This document shows positions 32,489-39,841 of a DNA stretch of 57,071 nucleotides, in pieces. Made by a program: the position numbers and the translations under genes. Below the pieces are notes generated by a model that was not told the origin of the DNA, made no database searches, and worked only from the letters and a program-made list of their open reading frames with translations. Source of the DNA: GCA-2697345 sp045565015 (GTDB taxonomy: Bacteria; Pseudomonadota; Alphaproteobacteria; Rhodobacterales; Rhodobacteraceae); contig JBJLGD010000009.1 of the NCBI GenBank assembly GCA_045565015.1, positions 1 to 57,071 on the forward strand, given 5' to 3'. The stretch's first letter is position 1, and the number at the start of each line of letters is the position of its first letter.

Positions 32489-33533
32489 AACAGTCGACTA
32501 AAGACTTACCCATATTTCGAATAAGATCACTGTAAAAGTTTGGACCAGGCATTAGTCCAAAGCCAAGTGGATCAATAACACTCGTTTTAGCGCTTGATCC
32601 TGCCATTACAGTAGCAACAAGTCCTTCGTTGAATTGTGGCTCCGAAAGTACACAATTGATACTCTCTTCCTGTATCCTACTTTGTATTTCAGCTATACGC
32701 GCAGGACTTGGTTTAGATGCATCACCTAAAGAAATTGCACCTGACGCACTAATGCCAAACGATTTTTCAAAATATTGATATGCGTCGTGGAACACAATAA
32801 ACTTTTTACCCCTAATAGGTTCAAGTAAACTACTAACCTCTGCTTTAAGAGCATCAATCTCCACCCGTCCTGCAGCGGCATTAGCGAAGTAAGTTCCTGC
32901 ATTTTCTGGATCAGCGATTGAGAGTTGTGACGCGATCAAATTTAACCAAATTTTTGCATTATCTGGAGAAAGCCAAGCATGTGGATCATGAGAGCCGTGA
33001 CCGTGATCATCATGATCATCATGTCCTTCGTGGTCATCATGCTTTTCATCACCATGGTCATCATGCTTTTCATCACCATGGTCATCATGCTTTTCATCAC
33101 CGTGGTCATCATGCTTCTCATCACCGTGGTCATCATGCTTCTCGTCACCATGATCATCATGATCATGCTCTTCGAAAAGTGCTCCTTCTCTGAACTCCAT
33201 TAGGATTGTTTCATCCCTTTCAAGCAATGTGATTATAGTTGCATTACTTGAAAGTGTATCGAGTGCGCCCTCCATCCAAGGGCTTAAACCTTCTCCCATC
33301 CAGAATACCATTTGTGCCTCTTGAAGTGCTTTAGCTTCAGAAGGCCTAAGAGAATAACCGTGTGGAGATGCCCCAGCTTGAACAACAAGATCAGGTGTAC
33401 CGATGCCCTGCATAACCCGTGACACTAACGAATGTACTGGTCCGATATCGGCAGCTACTTTCGGGGTATCGGCCATCGCAGCACCACCCATCATGGCCAC
33501 ACCTGCCGCGAGTGAGATAATTTTTTTTGACAT
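32478..33533 (-). CDS. znuA: Zinc ABC transporter substrate-binding protein
   Basis: A 351-residue periplasmic zinc receptor read from the ATG at 33533 (AAGGAG upstream). The signal peptide ends at AMA-DTP (residue 21). Zinc ligands expected for ZnuA are in GASPHGYSLRPSEA, in GSHDPHAWLSPDNA after the His-rich loop, in VFHDAYQYFEKSFGI, and as an acidic residue in VIDPLGFG. The His-rich loop between about residues 121 and 183 is unusually regular: five copies of HDDHGDEK followed by further His/Asp pairs. It feeds ZnuB/ZnuC, encoded on the opposite strand after zur. Two candidate Zur boxes lie in the 75-base divergent promoter. Confidence 0.95.
   Translation of the reverse strand: MSKKIISLAAGVAMMGGAAMADTPKVAADIGPVHSLVSRVMQGIGTPDLVVQAGASPHGYSLRPSEAKALQEAQMVFWMGEGLSPWMEGALDTLSSNATIITLLERDETILMEFREGALFEEHDHDDHGDEKHDDHGDEKHDDHGDEKHDDHGDEKHDDHGDEKHDDHEGHDDHDDHGHGSHDPHAWLSPDNAKIWLNLIASQLSIADPENAGTYFANAAAGRVEIDALKAEVSSLLEPIRGKKFIVFHDAYQYFEKSFGISASGAISLGDASKPSPARIAEIQSRIQEESINCVLSEPQFNEGLVATVMAGSSAKTSVIDPLGFGLMPGPNFYSDLIRNMGKSLVDCFES
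33031..33150 (-). repeat. Five 24-bp tandem repeats encoding HDDHGDEK in znuA
   Basis: Five units at 33031, 33055, 33079, 33103 and 33127 differ by only a few bases (for example ACCA or ACCG at the join, TTTTC or TTCTC inside). A partial sixth unit follows at 33151. Each unit is eight codons, so copy-number changes keep the reading frame. The array encodes the zinc-binding loop of ZnuA. Confidence 0.9.
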
Positions 33534-33544
33534 TTGATTCTCCT

Positions 33545-33559
33545 TGCAATAATATAACA
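33545..33559. promoter_or_regulatory. Candidate Zur box on the znuA side
   Basis: TGCAATAATATAACA is near-palindromic; its complement reads TGTTATATTATTGCA. It ends one base before the znuA ribosome site, so it lies in the znuA promoter or leader. It matches the second box at 33579 at 13 of 15 positions in inverted orientation. The form T-G-Y-T-A-T-n-n-T-A-T-W-G-C-A agrees with what I recall of Zur operators in alphaproteobacteria. Confidence 0.65.
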
Positions 33560-33578
33560 TCGCATCTGGTAGCCCTTA

Positions 33579-33593
33579 TGCTATAGTATTGCA
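33579..33593. promoter_or_regulatory. Candidate Zur box on the zur side
   Basis: TGCTATAGTATTGCA lies directly upstream of the zur ribosome site (AGGAG at 33596-33600). It fits the same consensus as the znuA-side box and the box at 45604-45618 ahead of zigA. Its place suggests that Zur controls its own operon with znuC and znuB. Confidence 0.65.
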
Positions 33594-33608
33594 ATAGGAG
33601 AATATCAT

Positions 33609-34100
33609 TTGTCTGCTAGTAAATTAGGAACGATAGCCTTCAAACAGCATGATCATCAAGTATGTGCAGAAACAACACTGAAAAATGCAGAAGATTACTG
33701 TAGGATAAATAACTTAAAACTTACAAGTACAAGGCGTAAAGTTCTTGAATTACTACTTGTGGCGCATCGCGCGCTGGGTGCTTATTCTCTCCTAGACCTA
33801 TTAAAAGAAGCTGGCTTTCGCTCTCAACCAACAGTGGCCTATCGAGCACTTGATTTTCTTGTTAAGCACGGATTTGCGCATAAAATAAAAAGCTTAAACG
33901 CCTTTATTGCTTGCACACACCCTGGACTTAATCATTCACCGGCGTTTATGATTTGTCGGCAGTGTGAAGTGGTGGCAGAAACAAATCCTGAAGTACCAGG
34001 CTTTAATGTTTTAGTAGATGAGAGATCATTGGGATTTAAAGTAGAGCAAACTGTAATAGAATTACAAGGTCTATGTCACTCCTGTACAGAAATAACGTAA
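33609..34100 (+). CDS. zur: Fur-family zinc uptake regulator
   Basis: A 163-residue Fur-family repressor. The winged helix spans about residues 28-95 (LTSTRRKVLELLL, QPTVAYRALDFLVKHGFAHKI). The metal sites are suggested by CTHPGLNHSPAFMICRQCEVV and the closing GLCHSC, giving two C-x2-C pairs for structural zinc. The start is TTG at 33609 with AGGAG eight bases upstream. It is divergent from znuA and the first gene of zur-znuC-znuB. The zinc locus context identifies it as Zur rather than Fur or PerR. With zinc bound it should repress znuA, its own operon and probably zigA. Confidence 0.92.
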   Translation: MSASKLGTIAFKQHDHQVCAETTLKNAEDYCRINNLKLTSTRRKVLELLLVAHRALGAYSLLDLLKEAGFRSQPTVAYRALDFLVKHGFAHKIKSLNAFIACTHPGLNHSPAFMICRQCEVVAETNPEVPGFNVLVDERSLGFKVEQTVIELQGLCHSCTEIT

Positions 34101-34102
34101 CT

Positions 34103-34834
34103 ATGAATTTAATTACTGTTAAGAACTTATCAGTGACTTACGGGTTAAATACTGTCCTAAGAGGGGTTGATTTCGAAATAGAGCTTGGTGAAATTGTAAC
34201 CATAGTTGGCCCTAATGGTTCTGGAAAAACCAGTCTATTAAAAGCAATAATTGGAGCCATTCAACCGGCTGAGGGTAGTGTAACACTTAAACCAAGATTA
34301 AAAGTAGGATACGTACCACAGCGTTTAAATTTTGAATCAACTCTTCCAATTACGGTGGAGCGTTTTGTAAGATTAACCGGGAAAATAGATCAAAAATCCT
34401 GTATTGCAGCTTTGGAAACGGCAGGCGTGCCAGAGTTACTTAAAAGTCAAATGTCTGAACTCTCAGGAGGACAGTTTCAACGCGTACTTCTTGCGAGAGC
34501 ATTACTAGGGAGCCCAGAAATCCTTATTTTAGATGAAGCCACTCAAGGTCTTGATCAACCAGGGTCTGCCTCATTTTATCGCCAATTAGAAACGGTACGT
34601 CACGATACAGGGTGTGCTGTATTAATGATTAGTCACGATCTACACGTCGTCATGAGCGCATCTGATCGAGTGATATGCTTGAATGGTCATGTCTGTTGCG
34701 CTGGAACTCCAGCAGTTGTTGCCTCAACCCCAGAATATAAAGCTCTGTTTGGAGATGGGACAGACGGTGCACTAGCATTATATCGCCATGATCATGATCA
34801 TGACCACAGTAAAATTAAGCCAGAGCGATTATAA
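34103..34834 (+). CDS. znuC: Zinc ABC transporter ATPase
   Basis: A 243-residue ABC ATPase read from the ATG at 34103, two bases after the zur stop. An in-frame ATG at 34073, with AAGG upstream, would overlap zur by 28 bases and remains possible. Walker A is GPNGSGKTSLLK, the signature is LSGGQFQRVLLARAL, and Walker B is EILILDEATQGLD, followed by the switch His in ISHDLHVV. The C terminus ends in a His-rich tail, RHDHDHDHSK, an uncommon extra zinc-binding element on the cytoplasmic side. It powers zinc import with ZnuB. Confidence 0.93.
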   Translation: MNLITVKNLSVTYGLNTVLRGVDFEIELGEIVTIVGPNGSGKTSLLKAIIGAIQPAEGSVTLKPRLKVGYVPQRLNFESTLPITVERFVRLTGKIDQKSCIAALETAGVPELLKSQMSELSGGQFQRVLLARALLGSPEILILDEATQGLDQPGSASFYRQLETVRHDTGCAVLMISHDLHVVMSASDRVICLNGHVCCAGTPAVVASTPEYKALFGDGTDGALALYRHDHDHDHSKIKPERL

Positions 34835-34836
34835 TA

Positions 34837-35631
34837 ATGTTAGATGACTTTATGGTACGTGCAACTTTGGCCGGAATTGGTGTTGCTTTGGCTGCCGCAC
34901 CCTTGGGATGTTTTGTGGTTTGGCGCAGGATGGCTTACTTTGGCGAAGCCACCGCACATGCAGCTATGCTAGGTATCGCTTTATCACTCGCTTTAAATAT
35001 ATCAATATTTTTAGGCGCTCTATTCGTTGCTGTAATTATGGCGTGGATAGTTACACAACTCTCTAGACGCAAGTTTGCGATGGACACTCTTCTGGGTGTT
35101 TTTTCTCACGCATCACTTGCAATTGGGCTTGTTGTTGTCTCGTTTCTAGCCGGTATTCGTCTTGATTTAATGGCATATCTTTTTGGGGATATACTAGCTG
35201 TCTCTCGTCTGGATTTAGCAGTAATTTGGAGTGGTGTTGTACTTGTAATAGGGCTTATCTTTTGGCGCTGGGCTGCTCTGTTAACTGCAACAATAAATGA
35301 AGAGTTAGCTTACGCAAATGGCTTAAATCCACGGCAAGAGCAGCTTTTCTTAAGTCTAGCGTTAGGAGTTACTATAGCAGTTGCAATTAAAGTTGTTGGG
35401 GTACTTCTAATTGTTTCAATGTTAATTATCCCTGCAGCAGCGGCTCGTAATTTTGTTCGCACACCCGAAGCAATGGTAATCAGCACCGCAATAATCGGCT
35501 CGGTTTCGGCACTAGTAGGCCTTAGGGGAGCATATATTTTTGATACACCTCCTGGCCCATCAATAGTTTGTATCGCCTTCGCATTATTTATACTCTCAAC
35601 TATTATAGGCTTTATTAAGGCTAGAGGCTGA
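34837..35631 (+). CDS. znuB: Zinc ABC transporter permease
   Basis: A 264-residue ABC-3 family membrane protein with about eight hydrophobic helices. Typical parts are LAAAPLGCFVVWRRMAYFGE, ATAHAAMLGIALSL and the helix around AVAIKVVGVLLIVSMLIIPAAAARN. It starts two bases after the znuC stop and completes the zur-znuC-znuB operon. It forms the channel through which zinc delivered by ZnuA crosses the inner membrane. Confidence 0.94.
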   Translation: MLDDFMVRATLAGIGVALAAAPLGCFVVWRRMAYFGEATAHAAMLGIALSLALNISIFLGALFVAVIMAWIVTQLSRRKFAMDTLLGVFSHASLAIGLVVVSFLAGIRLDLMAYLFGDILAVSRLDLAVIWSGVVLVIGLIFWRWAALLTATINEELAYANGLNPRQEQLFLSLALGVTIAVAIKVVGVLLIVSMLIIPAAAARNFVRTPEAMVISTAIIGSVSALVGLRGAYIFDTPPGPSIVCIAFALFILSTIIGFIKARG

Positions 35632-35762
35632 GAGATTAATTAAATTTTTATCAAAGGTCTTTTTGTCACGATCATTAAATAAACTTGAAAATGGTTTTTC
35701 TTGAATAAACCAGTAATTATTACCAGTACTAAAAGACATAACACCATTCAGTAGAAAAGGTT

Positions 35763-36515
35763 TTAATCAAAATTAACAGCACAGTGAACGGTCTGCTGTC
35801 CATCAATATTGACGGTAATTTTATCTCCTGGTTTTACCCGGAAAAGACCCAGAGCCGTCCCACCTAAAACAATAGCACCCTTTGATAGTTTTAGGTCATA
35901 TTCCGTCAAGTGTCTAACAAGCCAGGTCAAAGACGATGAAGGGCCCCCAGGCATTGGCCAAAGTTTACCTGAGTCAATTATTGAACCATTTACTTCTAAC
36001 GAAATTACTGATTGTTCTGAATAAAACTCTGGTGCCCTTCGCCATCGTTTTTCAGATAATATAAAACCCTTATTAAGCCCATTATTCGCAATAAGTTCTG
36101 ACAAGGTTTTTTTAGGTCCACGAAAAACAAAATTATGAAGTTCAATAATAGGGAAAACCGAAATTATTTGATTGTTTTCCCCAATTTCAAAAGCCATCTC
36201 TGCTTCCACGGCAAGATTATAAAATGATCGATATTCCAATAAAGTACCGTTGGTGTGTATCTCGTCCTCAAACAGCGTGCCACGAATAGGACCATTCATA
36301 CCAAATAGCTTTGTAGTTCCAGGCCCGGTACATCCGACTTTATAGCCTATTACCTTTTCACCTTGATTTACACGTAATCTTGCTACAGCATCTTGTACTG
36401 TATAAGCGGTTTTAACATCTATATGGAAGTCTTGATCAAAAAAGGTAGTACCCGGGTTAACGAAACGATAATCATTTAACTGCCGGTTAGCTAATTCATC
36501 AATATTAATCTTCAT
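35763..36515 (-). CDS. 2-keto-4-pentenoate hydratase family protein (MhpD/HpcG-like)
   Basis: A 250-residue member of the fumarylacetoacetate hydrolase-related hydratases. The layout fits MhpD/HpcG: an N-terminal helical part (YTVQDAVARLRVNQGEKVIGYKVG), then the metal-site acidic pair in AVEAEMAFEIGENN, then IIELHNFVF and WLVRHLTEYDLKLSKGAIVLGG. These enzymes add water to 2-hydroxypenta-2,4-dienoate-type dienes, or are related decarboxylases, in the lower meta-cleavage pathway. No ring-cleavage gene is beside it. The upstream gene on the same strand (36583-36990) is separated by a hairpin, so it may have its own promoter. Confidence 0.78.
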   Translation of the reverse strand: MKINIDELANRQLNDYRFVNPGTTFFDQDFHIDVKTAYTVQDAVARLRVNQGEKVIGYKVGCTGPGTTKLFGMNGPIRGTLFEDEIHTNGTLLEYRSFYNLAVEAEMAFEIGENNQIISVFPIIELHNFVFRGPKKTLSELIANNGLNKGFILSEKRWRRAPEFYSEQSVISLEVNGSIIDSGKLWPMPGGPSSSLTWLVRHLTEYDLKLSKGAIVLGGTALGLFRVKPGDKITVNIDGQQTVHCAVNFD

Positions 36516-36527
36516 CTAGATCTCTTT

Positions 36528-36560
36528 AAGTTGGCCCAGATAAAACGTCTAGGCCAACTT
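36528..36560. terminator. 9-bp perfect stem-loop between two minus-strand genes
   Basis: AAGTTGGCC (36528-36536) and GGCCAACTT (36552-36560) form a perfect 9-bp stem with a 15-base loop, 22 bases past the stop of the gene at 36583-36990. The U run is short on both strands (TTTATTT on plus), so it may be a weak terminator or an RNA-stabilising hairpin. Confidence 0.45.
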
Positions 36561-36582
36561 TATTTAAATGCAAGCCATCTTT

Positions 36583-36990
36583 TTATTTACAAGGATACAG
36601 ATTCCATTCTGCGTTTCCCTCTGGATCTGAATCGTACGTAAACATATAAAACTTACCATTCAGTTCTGATAAAGCTTCAGATGTAGTTTCAAATGAGGCT
36701 CCACCCCTAAAAGCGACACCGCCAGATTCTGTCATGTTTCCAACGCCATTCGCTCTAAATGTCGCAACACCTTCAGAGCAAAATATAATACCTGCATTCG
36801 GGCATTCACCCAACCATGAACCGTCAGGCCGCATCTCAGCAGTAAATGTTGATTGGGCCATAACATCATGACCTAGAAGCTTTCCACTACCCACAGCGCT
36901 TGTTTCCATAGCAGGCATTCCATATTTTCCAGAGTCTGCCGCCTTGTTAGTTTCCTTAAAGGTCATGGACCCTGATTTATCTCCAAGCAT
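36583..36990 (-). CDS. Beta-rich protein of unknown function
   Basis: A 135-residue soluble protein without a signal peptide. It is rich in Gly, Ser and Thr, with strands such as AQSTFTAEMRPDGSWLGEC and GVATFRANGVGNMTESGGVAFRGG, suggesting a small beta barrel of the allene-oxide-cyclase/DUF3224 kind. Three Cys are present (GECPNAG, IFCSEG, LYPCK). The ATG follows TTAGGAG, a strong site. It has a 131-base upstream gap and a hairpin downstream, so it is probably transcribed alone. I do not recognise the family, and the fold suggestion is a guess from strand pattern. Confidence 0.6.
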   Translation of the reverse strand: MLGDKSGSMTFKETNKAADSGKYGMPAMETSAVGSGKLLGHDVMAQSTFTAEMRPDGSWLGECPNAGIIFCSEGVATFRANGVGNMTESGGVAFRGGASFETTSEALSELNGKFYMFTYDSDPEGNAEWNLYPCK

Positions 36991-37122
36991 TTTTTTCTCC
37001 TAATTAATAAATGTAAGATTATCGTATAGTACCGGTCGGTATAAAAATCAATGGAATAATATTAAGAAAGCTTATTTTATTAAAATTTTTCTATCACTTG
37101 ATCTGATAATCCGCGTATGTAC

Positions 37123-37992
37123 CTATTTTATGTTAAGCCTAGAACTTAAGAATGCGTCGTGCGAACTATCTTTTTCTGCATTTTTATAAATTTTTAAAAA
37201 AACTTCTGTAATAGCAGCAGCATCCGGTTGATCTTTTAAGAGTAATTTAATGTATTCCATATCTTTGAGAGTATTGGTGATAGTAAAAACATAACCATCA
37301 TGAGTACCAGCAATTGCTTTTGGCGCTATTCTGTCAAGACTCATCGAGTGGCCAGATCCTTTTGATGCAAGCTTATAAAACTTCTCCCAATCAACCCCAA
37401 AATGATTTGCTGCCTTCATAGCCTCGACAACCAGAGTGGCAGTTCCAAGTGCGAGAAAATTAGATATGAGTTTTGTGGTTGCTCCCATTCCAAGCTCACC
37501 AAGCCGTTCAATATGAGCACAACAAGGCTTGAGAATATTACTTACTATTTCAAAATCATCGATATCACATCCTATAATTGCTCCTAAAGTCGCTTCACTA
37601 GACTGCTGTTGTCCGCCCGTTAAAGGTGCTTCAACATATCGTAAATTTAGCGCCGTCGCCTTCCTACTCAAATCTTTTACAGCTGAGACCTGATTAGTAG
37701 TACAATCAATTATTAGGGAATTAGTTGATAGACAGGGAAATAAAACATTACACACTGAACTCGCTATCTGAGAGTTTGGTAGACATAGAATGATGATATC
37801 ACAGTGGCCAGCCATCTCAGTAAAAGACCCCATTTCCTTAGCACCCAACTCTACAAGATAGTCGATAGGTTGACGGTTATTATGTGCAATGAGAAATATC
37901 TCGTGACCATCAGCCAGGAGGTTTTTCGCCATACCCTGCCCCATTATGCCAACACCAATGAACCCGATTTTATATTTATTAATTATTTCCAT
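37123..37992 (-). CDS. NAD(P)-dependent beta-hydroxyacid dehydrogenase (HIBADH/6PGDH family)
   Basis: A 289-residue member of the 3-hydroxyisobutyrate dehydrogenase group, read from the ATG at 37992; a TTG four codons earlier is also open. The cofactor loop is IGFIGVGIMGQGMAKNL, the substrate-binding block is RYVEAPLTGGQQQSSEATLG (the usual D-A-P-V-S-G-G place), and the catalytic Lys lies in GATTKLISNFLALG. These enzymes reversibly oxidise 3-hydroxy acids or reduce semialdehydes. The exact substrate cannot be told. It is divergent from the sulfurtransferase gene. Confidence 0.82.
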   Translation of the reverse strand: MEIINKYKIGFIGVGIMGQGMAKNLLADGHEIFLIAHNNRQPIDYLVELGAKEMGSFTEMAGHCDIIILCLPNSQIASSVCNVLFPCLSTNSLIIDCTTNQVSAVKDLSRKATALNLRYVEAPLTGGQQQSSEATLGAIIGCDIDDFEIVSNILKPCCAHIERLGELGMGATTKLISNFLALGTATLVVEAMKAANHFGVDWEKFYKLASKGSGHSMSLDRIAPKAIAGTHDGYVFTITNTLKDMEYIKLLLKDQPDAAAITEVFLKIYKNAEKDSSHDAFLSSRLNIK

Positions 37993-38151
37993 ATTTACTC
38001 TCAAACGTTTTCTAAATTCACTATTATGCTACGGTATCGTTTTACAAAAGACCCGTCCAGTATACCTCAACAGACATAAATTTCTAAGACGAGCTTTGTT
38101 AACAAAAACTAGGTTGTCACTCCTAATACACAACAGATGGTTAAAATTAAC

Positions 38152-38179
38152 TTGAGCTCTAGAAATTCTTTTGCATAAT
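38152..38179 (+). promoter_or_regulatory. Sigma70-like promoter placing the start of transcription at the sulfurtransferase ATG
   Basis: TTGAGC (38152-38157) and CATAAT (38174-38179) are separated by 16 bases. The expected start of transcription, six to seven bases beyond the -10, falls at 38185-38187, on the ATG at 38186. No Shine-Dalgarno sequence precedes that ATG, so a leaderless mRNA is possible. Confidence 0.35.
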
Positions 38180-38185
38180 ACTCTT

Positions 38186-39073
38186 ATGAAAAAAATTAGT
38201 TGGAAATACCCTGAGGCAATTGTGAGCTGTGAGTGGCTCAAACATAGAATTGGAAACGACAATATACGAATTTTCGATTGTACGACTTATCTTCACTACG
38301 CTGATAAAGATCCTTCAAAACCTTATGATGTAGAAAGCGGATTTGAGAATTACAAAAAAGGGCATATACCTAATGCTGCTTTTTGCGATTTACAGGGAAA
38401 ACTATCTAATAATGAAAGTCAGTTCAATTTCACCGTACCAGATCACAAGACTCTAGCAAAAAATTTTCAAACCATGGGAGTCGGAGATCCGTTTCATATT
38501 ATTCTTTATTCTACAAATGCTGTTCAATGGACCACGCGAGTGTGGTGGCTGCTCTTTGTACTGGGCTTCAGAAAAGTGAGTATCCTAGATGGAGGGCTTA
38601 AAGAGTGGCGCCGAGTAGGTTATGATATTGAAACAGGTGAAAATTCATATAATCCTGCTAATTTTGAAACTGTCTCTGATAATAGCGTATTTGTTGGAAA
38701 AAAACGCACACAGCACTCGATAAATACTAAGAATTGTATAATCCTTAACGCGCTCACAAGTGATCTTCACCGAGGAGAAAGTTCAAGGTACGGAAGGCCT
38801 GGTAGAATTCCAGGAAGTATAAATATACCATTTCATGAACTATTAGAAAAAAATACTCATAAATTGTTAAATCCCACAAAAGCGTTAGCTATTATTAAAG
38901 AAAAAAATATCAATAGGGAAACTCGAGTCCTTAATTATTGTGGCGGCGGGATAGCTGCAACGTTAAACGCCTTTGTGTTAAGACAGCTAGGGATAGAAAA
39001 CCTAGAAATTTATGATAATTCTATGAGTGAGTGGGCAAAGGACACTAGTTTACCAATTGAGACCACGGAGTAA
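38186..39073 (+). CDS. Two-domain sulfurtransferase (rhodanese/TST-like)
   Basis: A 295-residue protein with two rhodanese domains. The N-terminal one starts near AIVSCEWLKHRIGND and contains HIPNAAFCDLQG; at its active-site loop it has LYSTNAVQWTTR without Cys, the usual inactive state. The C-terminal domain has GRIPGSINIPFHELL and the loop LNYCGGGIAATLNAFVL, where the Cys carries the persulfide. The Gly-rich C-G-G-G-I-A-A loop departs from that of thiosulfate (C-R-K-G-V-T) and 3-mercaptopyruvate (C-G-S-G-V-T) enzymes, so the sulfur donor is uncertain. The start is taken at the ATG at 38186, not at the TTG at 38171. Confidence 0.8.
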   Translation: MKKISWKYPEAIVSCEWLKHRIGNDNIRIFDCTTYLHYADKDPSKPYDVESGFENYKKGHIPNAAFCDLQGKLSNNESQFNFTVPDHKTLAKNFQTMGVGDPFHIILYSTNAVQWTTRVWWLLFVLGFRKVSILDGGLKEWRRVGYDIETGENSYNPANFETVSDNSVFVGKKRTQHSINTKNCIILNALTSDLHRGESSRYGRPGRIPGSINIPFHELLEKNTHKLLNPTKALAIIKEKNINRETRVLNYCGGGIAATLNAFVLRQLGIENLEIYDNSMSEWAKDTSLPIETTE

Positions 39074-39109
39074 GGCAGTCCAGCCCTATTACATTAAAAC
39101 AGTAATACG

Positions 39110-39403
39110 TCAGTCTATTGCGGAAAAATATGTAACTTTAAATTCACCTTCGAGGCGAGGCCCCAAAAAATCCATCATACCGCCTTTTACTCTAAAATCT
39201 AGATATGCTTGATGATCTTCTTTAGTTGCCCATTTTTCATGTAAATAAATGGTCTTATTATCCTCCGCCAACCATGTTTGTATAAATTCAAACCCTTTAT
39301 GTTTGCGCGTAACAACATATCCATCTTTACTGGCAGCCCAATTGATAAAATCCTGAGCTCCTTTTTCTGAAAGTGGCGCTTCGACTACTGCAATTACTGA
39401 CAT
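39110..39403 (-). CDS. Antibiotic-biosynthesis-monooxygenase-like small protein
   Basis: A 97-residue protein with the ABM dimeric alpha+beta barrel pattern: a first strand MSVIAVVEAPL, a helix KGAQDFINWAASKDGYVV, then KGFEFIQTWLAEDNKTIYLHEKW and EDHQAYLDFRVKGGM. Members include heme-degrading and quinol monooxygenases, but many have no known role. The ATG follows AAAGGGGATAAG. It is divergent from the DUF3764-like protein at 39489-39803, with 85 bases between, and both belong to related small-fold superfamilies. Confidence 0.68.
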   Translation of the reverse strand: MSVIAVVEAPLSEKGAQDFINWAASKDGYVVTRKHKGFEFIQTWLAEDNKTIYLHEKWATKEDHQAYLDFRVKGGMMDFLGPRLEGEFKVTYFSAID

Positions 39404-39488
39404 ATCTTATCCCCTTTTTGCCTTGTCTATTGAAGTATTAATGCTTAATTGTTGGTGTATAATTTAAATTATTAACTTAGGAGAACAA

Positions 39489-39803
39489 ATGTCAATACTC
39501 GTAAAAGGTAACATCACAATAACTAAAGGCTTTGATACGTGGAAAAAAATGGTTCATGAACAAGACGTTAAGTTGAAAGAGCATGGAATTAAATTTATTT
39601 TTGCGGGAACAGAAAAAAATAATCCAAACCAACTACACGTGATTATGATGTTTCCAAATATGGAGACTATTCAGGCATTTGGCGCCGATGAAGAGCTAAC
39701 GAAAAAGCGTAGGGAAGCTGGGGCTGTAATCGAAAGTAGTGTGATGACACCAATTTCTGATGATTGTTTCACCAATTATCCAGATGCATTCGTTAAGCAT
39801 TAA
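39489..39803 (+). CDS. Small ferredoxin-like-fold protein, paralogue of 1730-2020
   Basis: A 104-residue cytoplasmic protein sharing motif order with the protein at 1730-2020: GFDTWKKM, KLKEHGIKFIFAGTEK, HVIMMFP, QAFGADEELTKKRREAGAVIE and a closing D-x-C-F-T. The ATG follows TTAGGAG. A strong hairpin terminator follows at 39814-39841. Function is unknown. Two copies in one window, each beside another small barrel-type protein, suggest a family expanded in this lineage. Confidence 0.62.
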   Translation: MSILVKGNITITKGFDTWKKMVHEQDVKLKEHGIKFIFAGTEKNNPNQLHVIMMFPNMETIQAFGADEELTKKRREAGAVIESSVMTPISDDCFTNYPDAFVKH

Positions 39804-39813
39804 TCAAAGTTTA

Positions 39814-39841
39814 AAAGCTATTATGATCCCATAATAGCTTT
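39814..39841. terminator. Bidirectional 12-bp perfect hairpin terminator
   Basis: AAAGCTATTATG (39814-39825) and CATAATAGCTTT (39830-39841) form a perfect 12-bp stem with a 4-base loop. On the minus strand it is followed by TTTT and includes the last codons and stop of the aldehyde dehydrogenase gene. On the plus strand it follows the small protein at 39489-39803. It can serve both convergent genes. Confidence 0.75.

Noticed and set aside
33031..33150. The regular repeats as a possible CRISPR array
   Set aside because: The units are contiguous without spacers and are coding.
32918..33203. Long His- and Met-rich frames on both strands over znuA
   Set aside because: They are shadows of the 24-bp repeat, which is open in several frames because of its regular composition.
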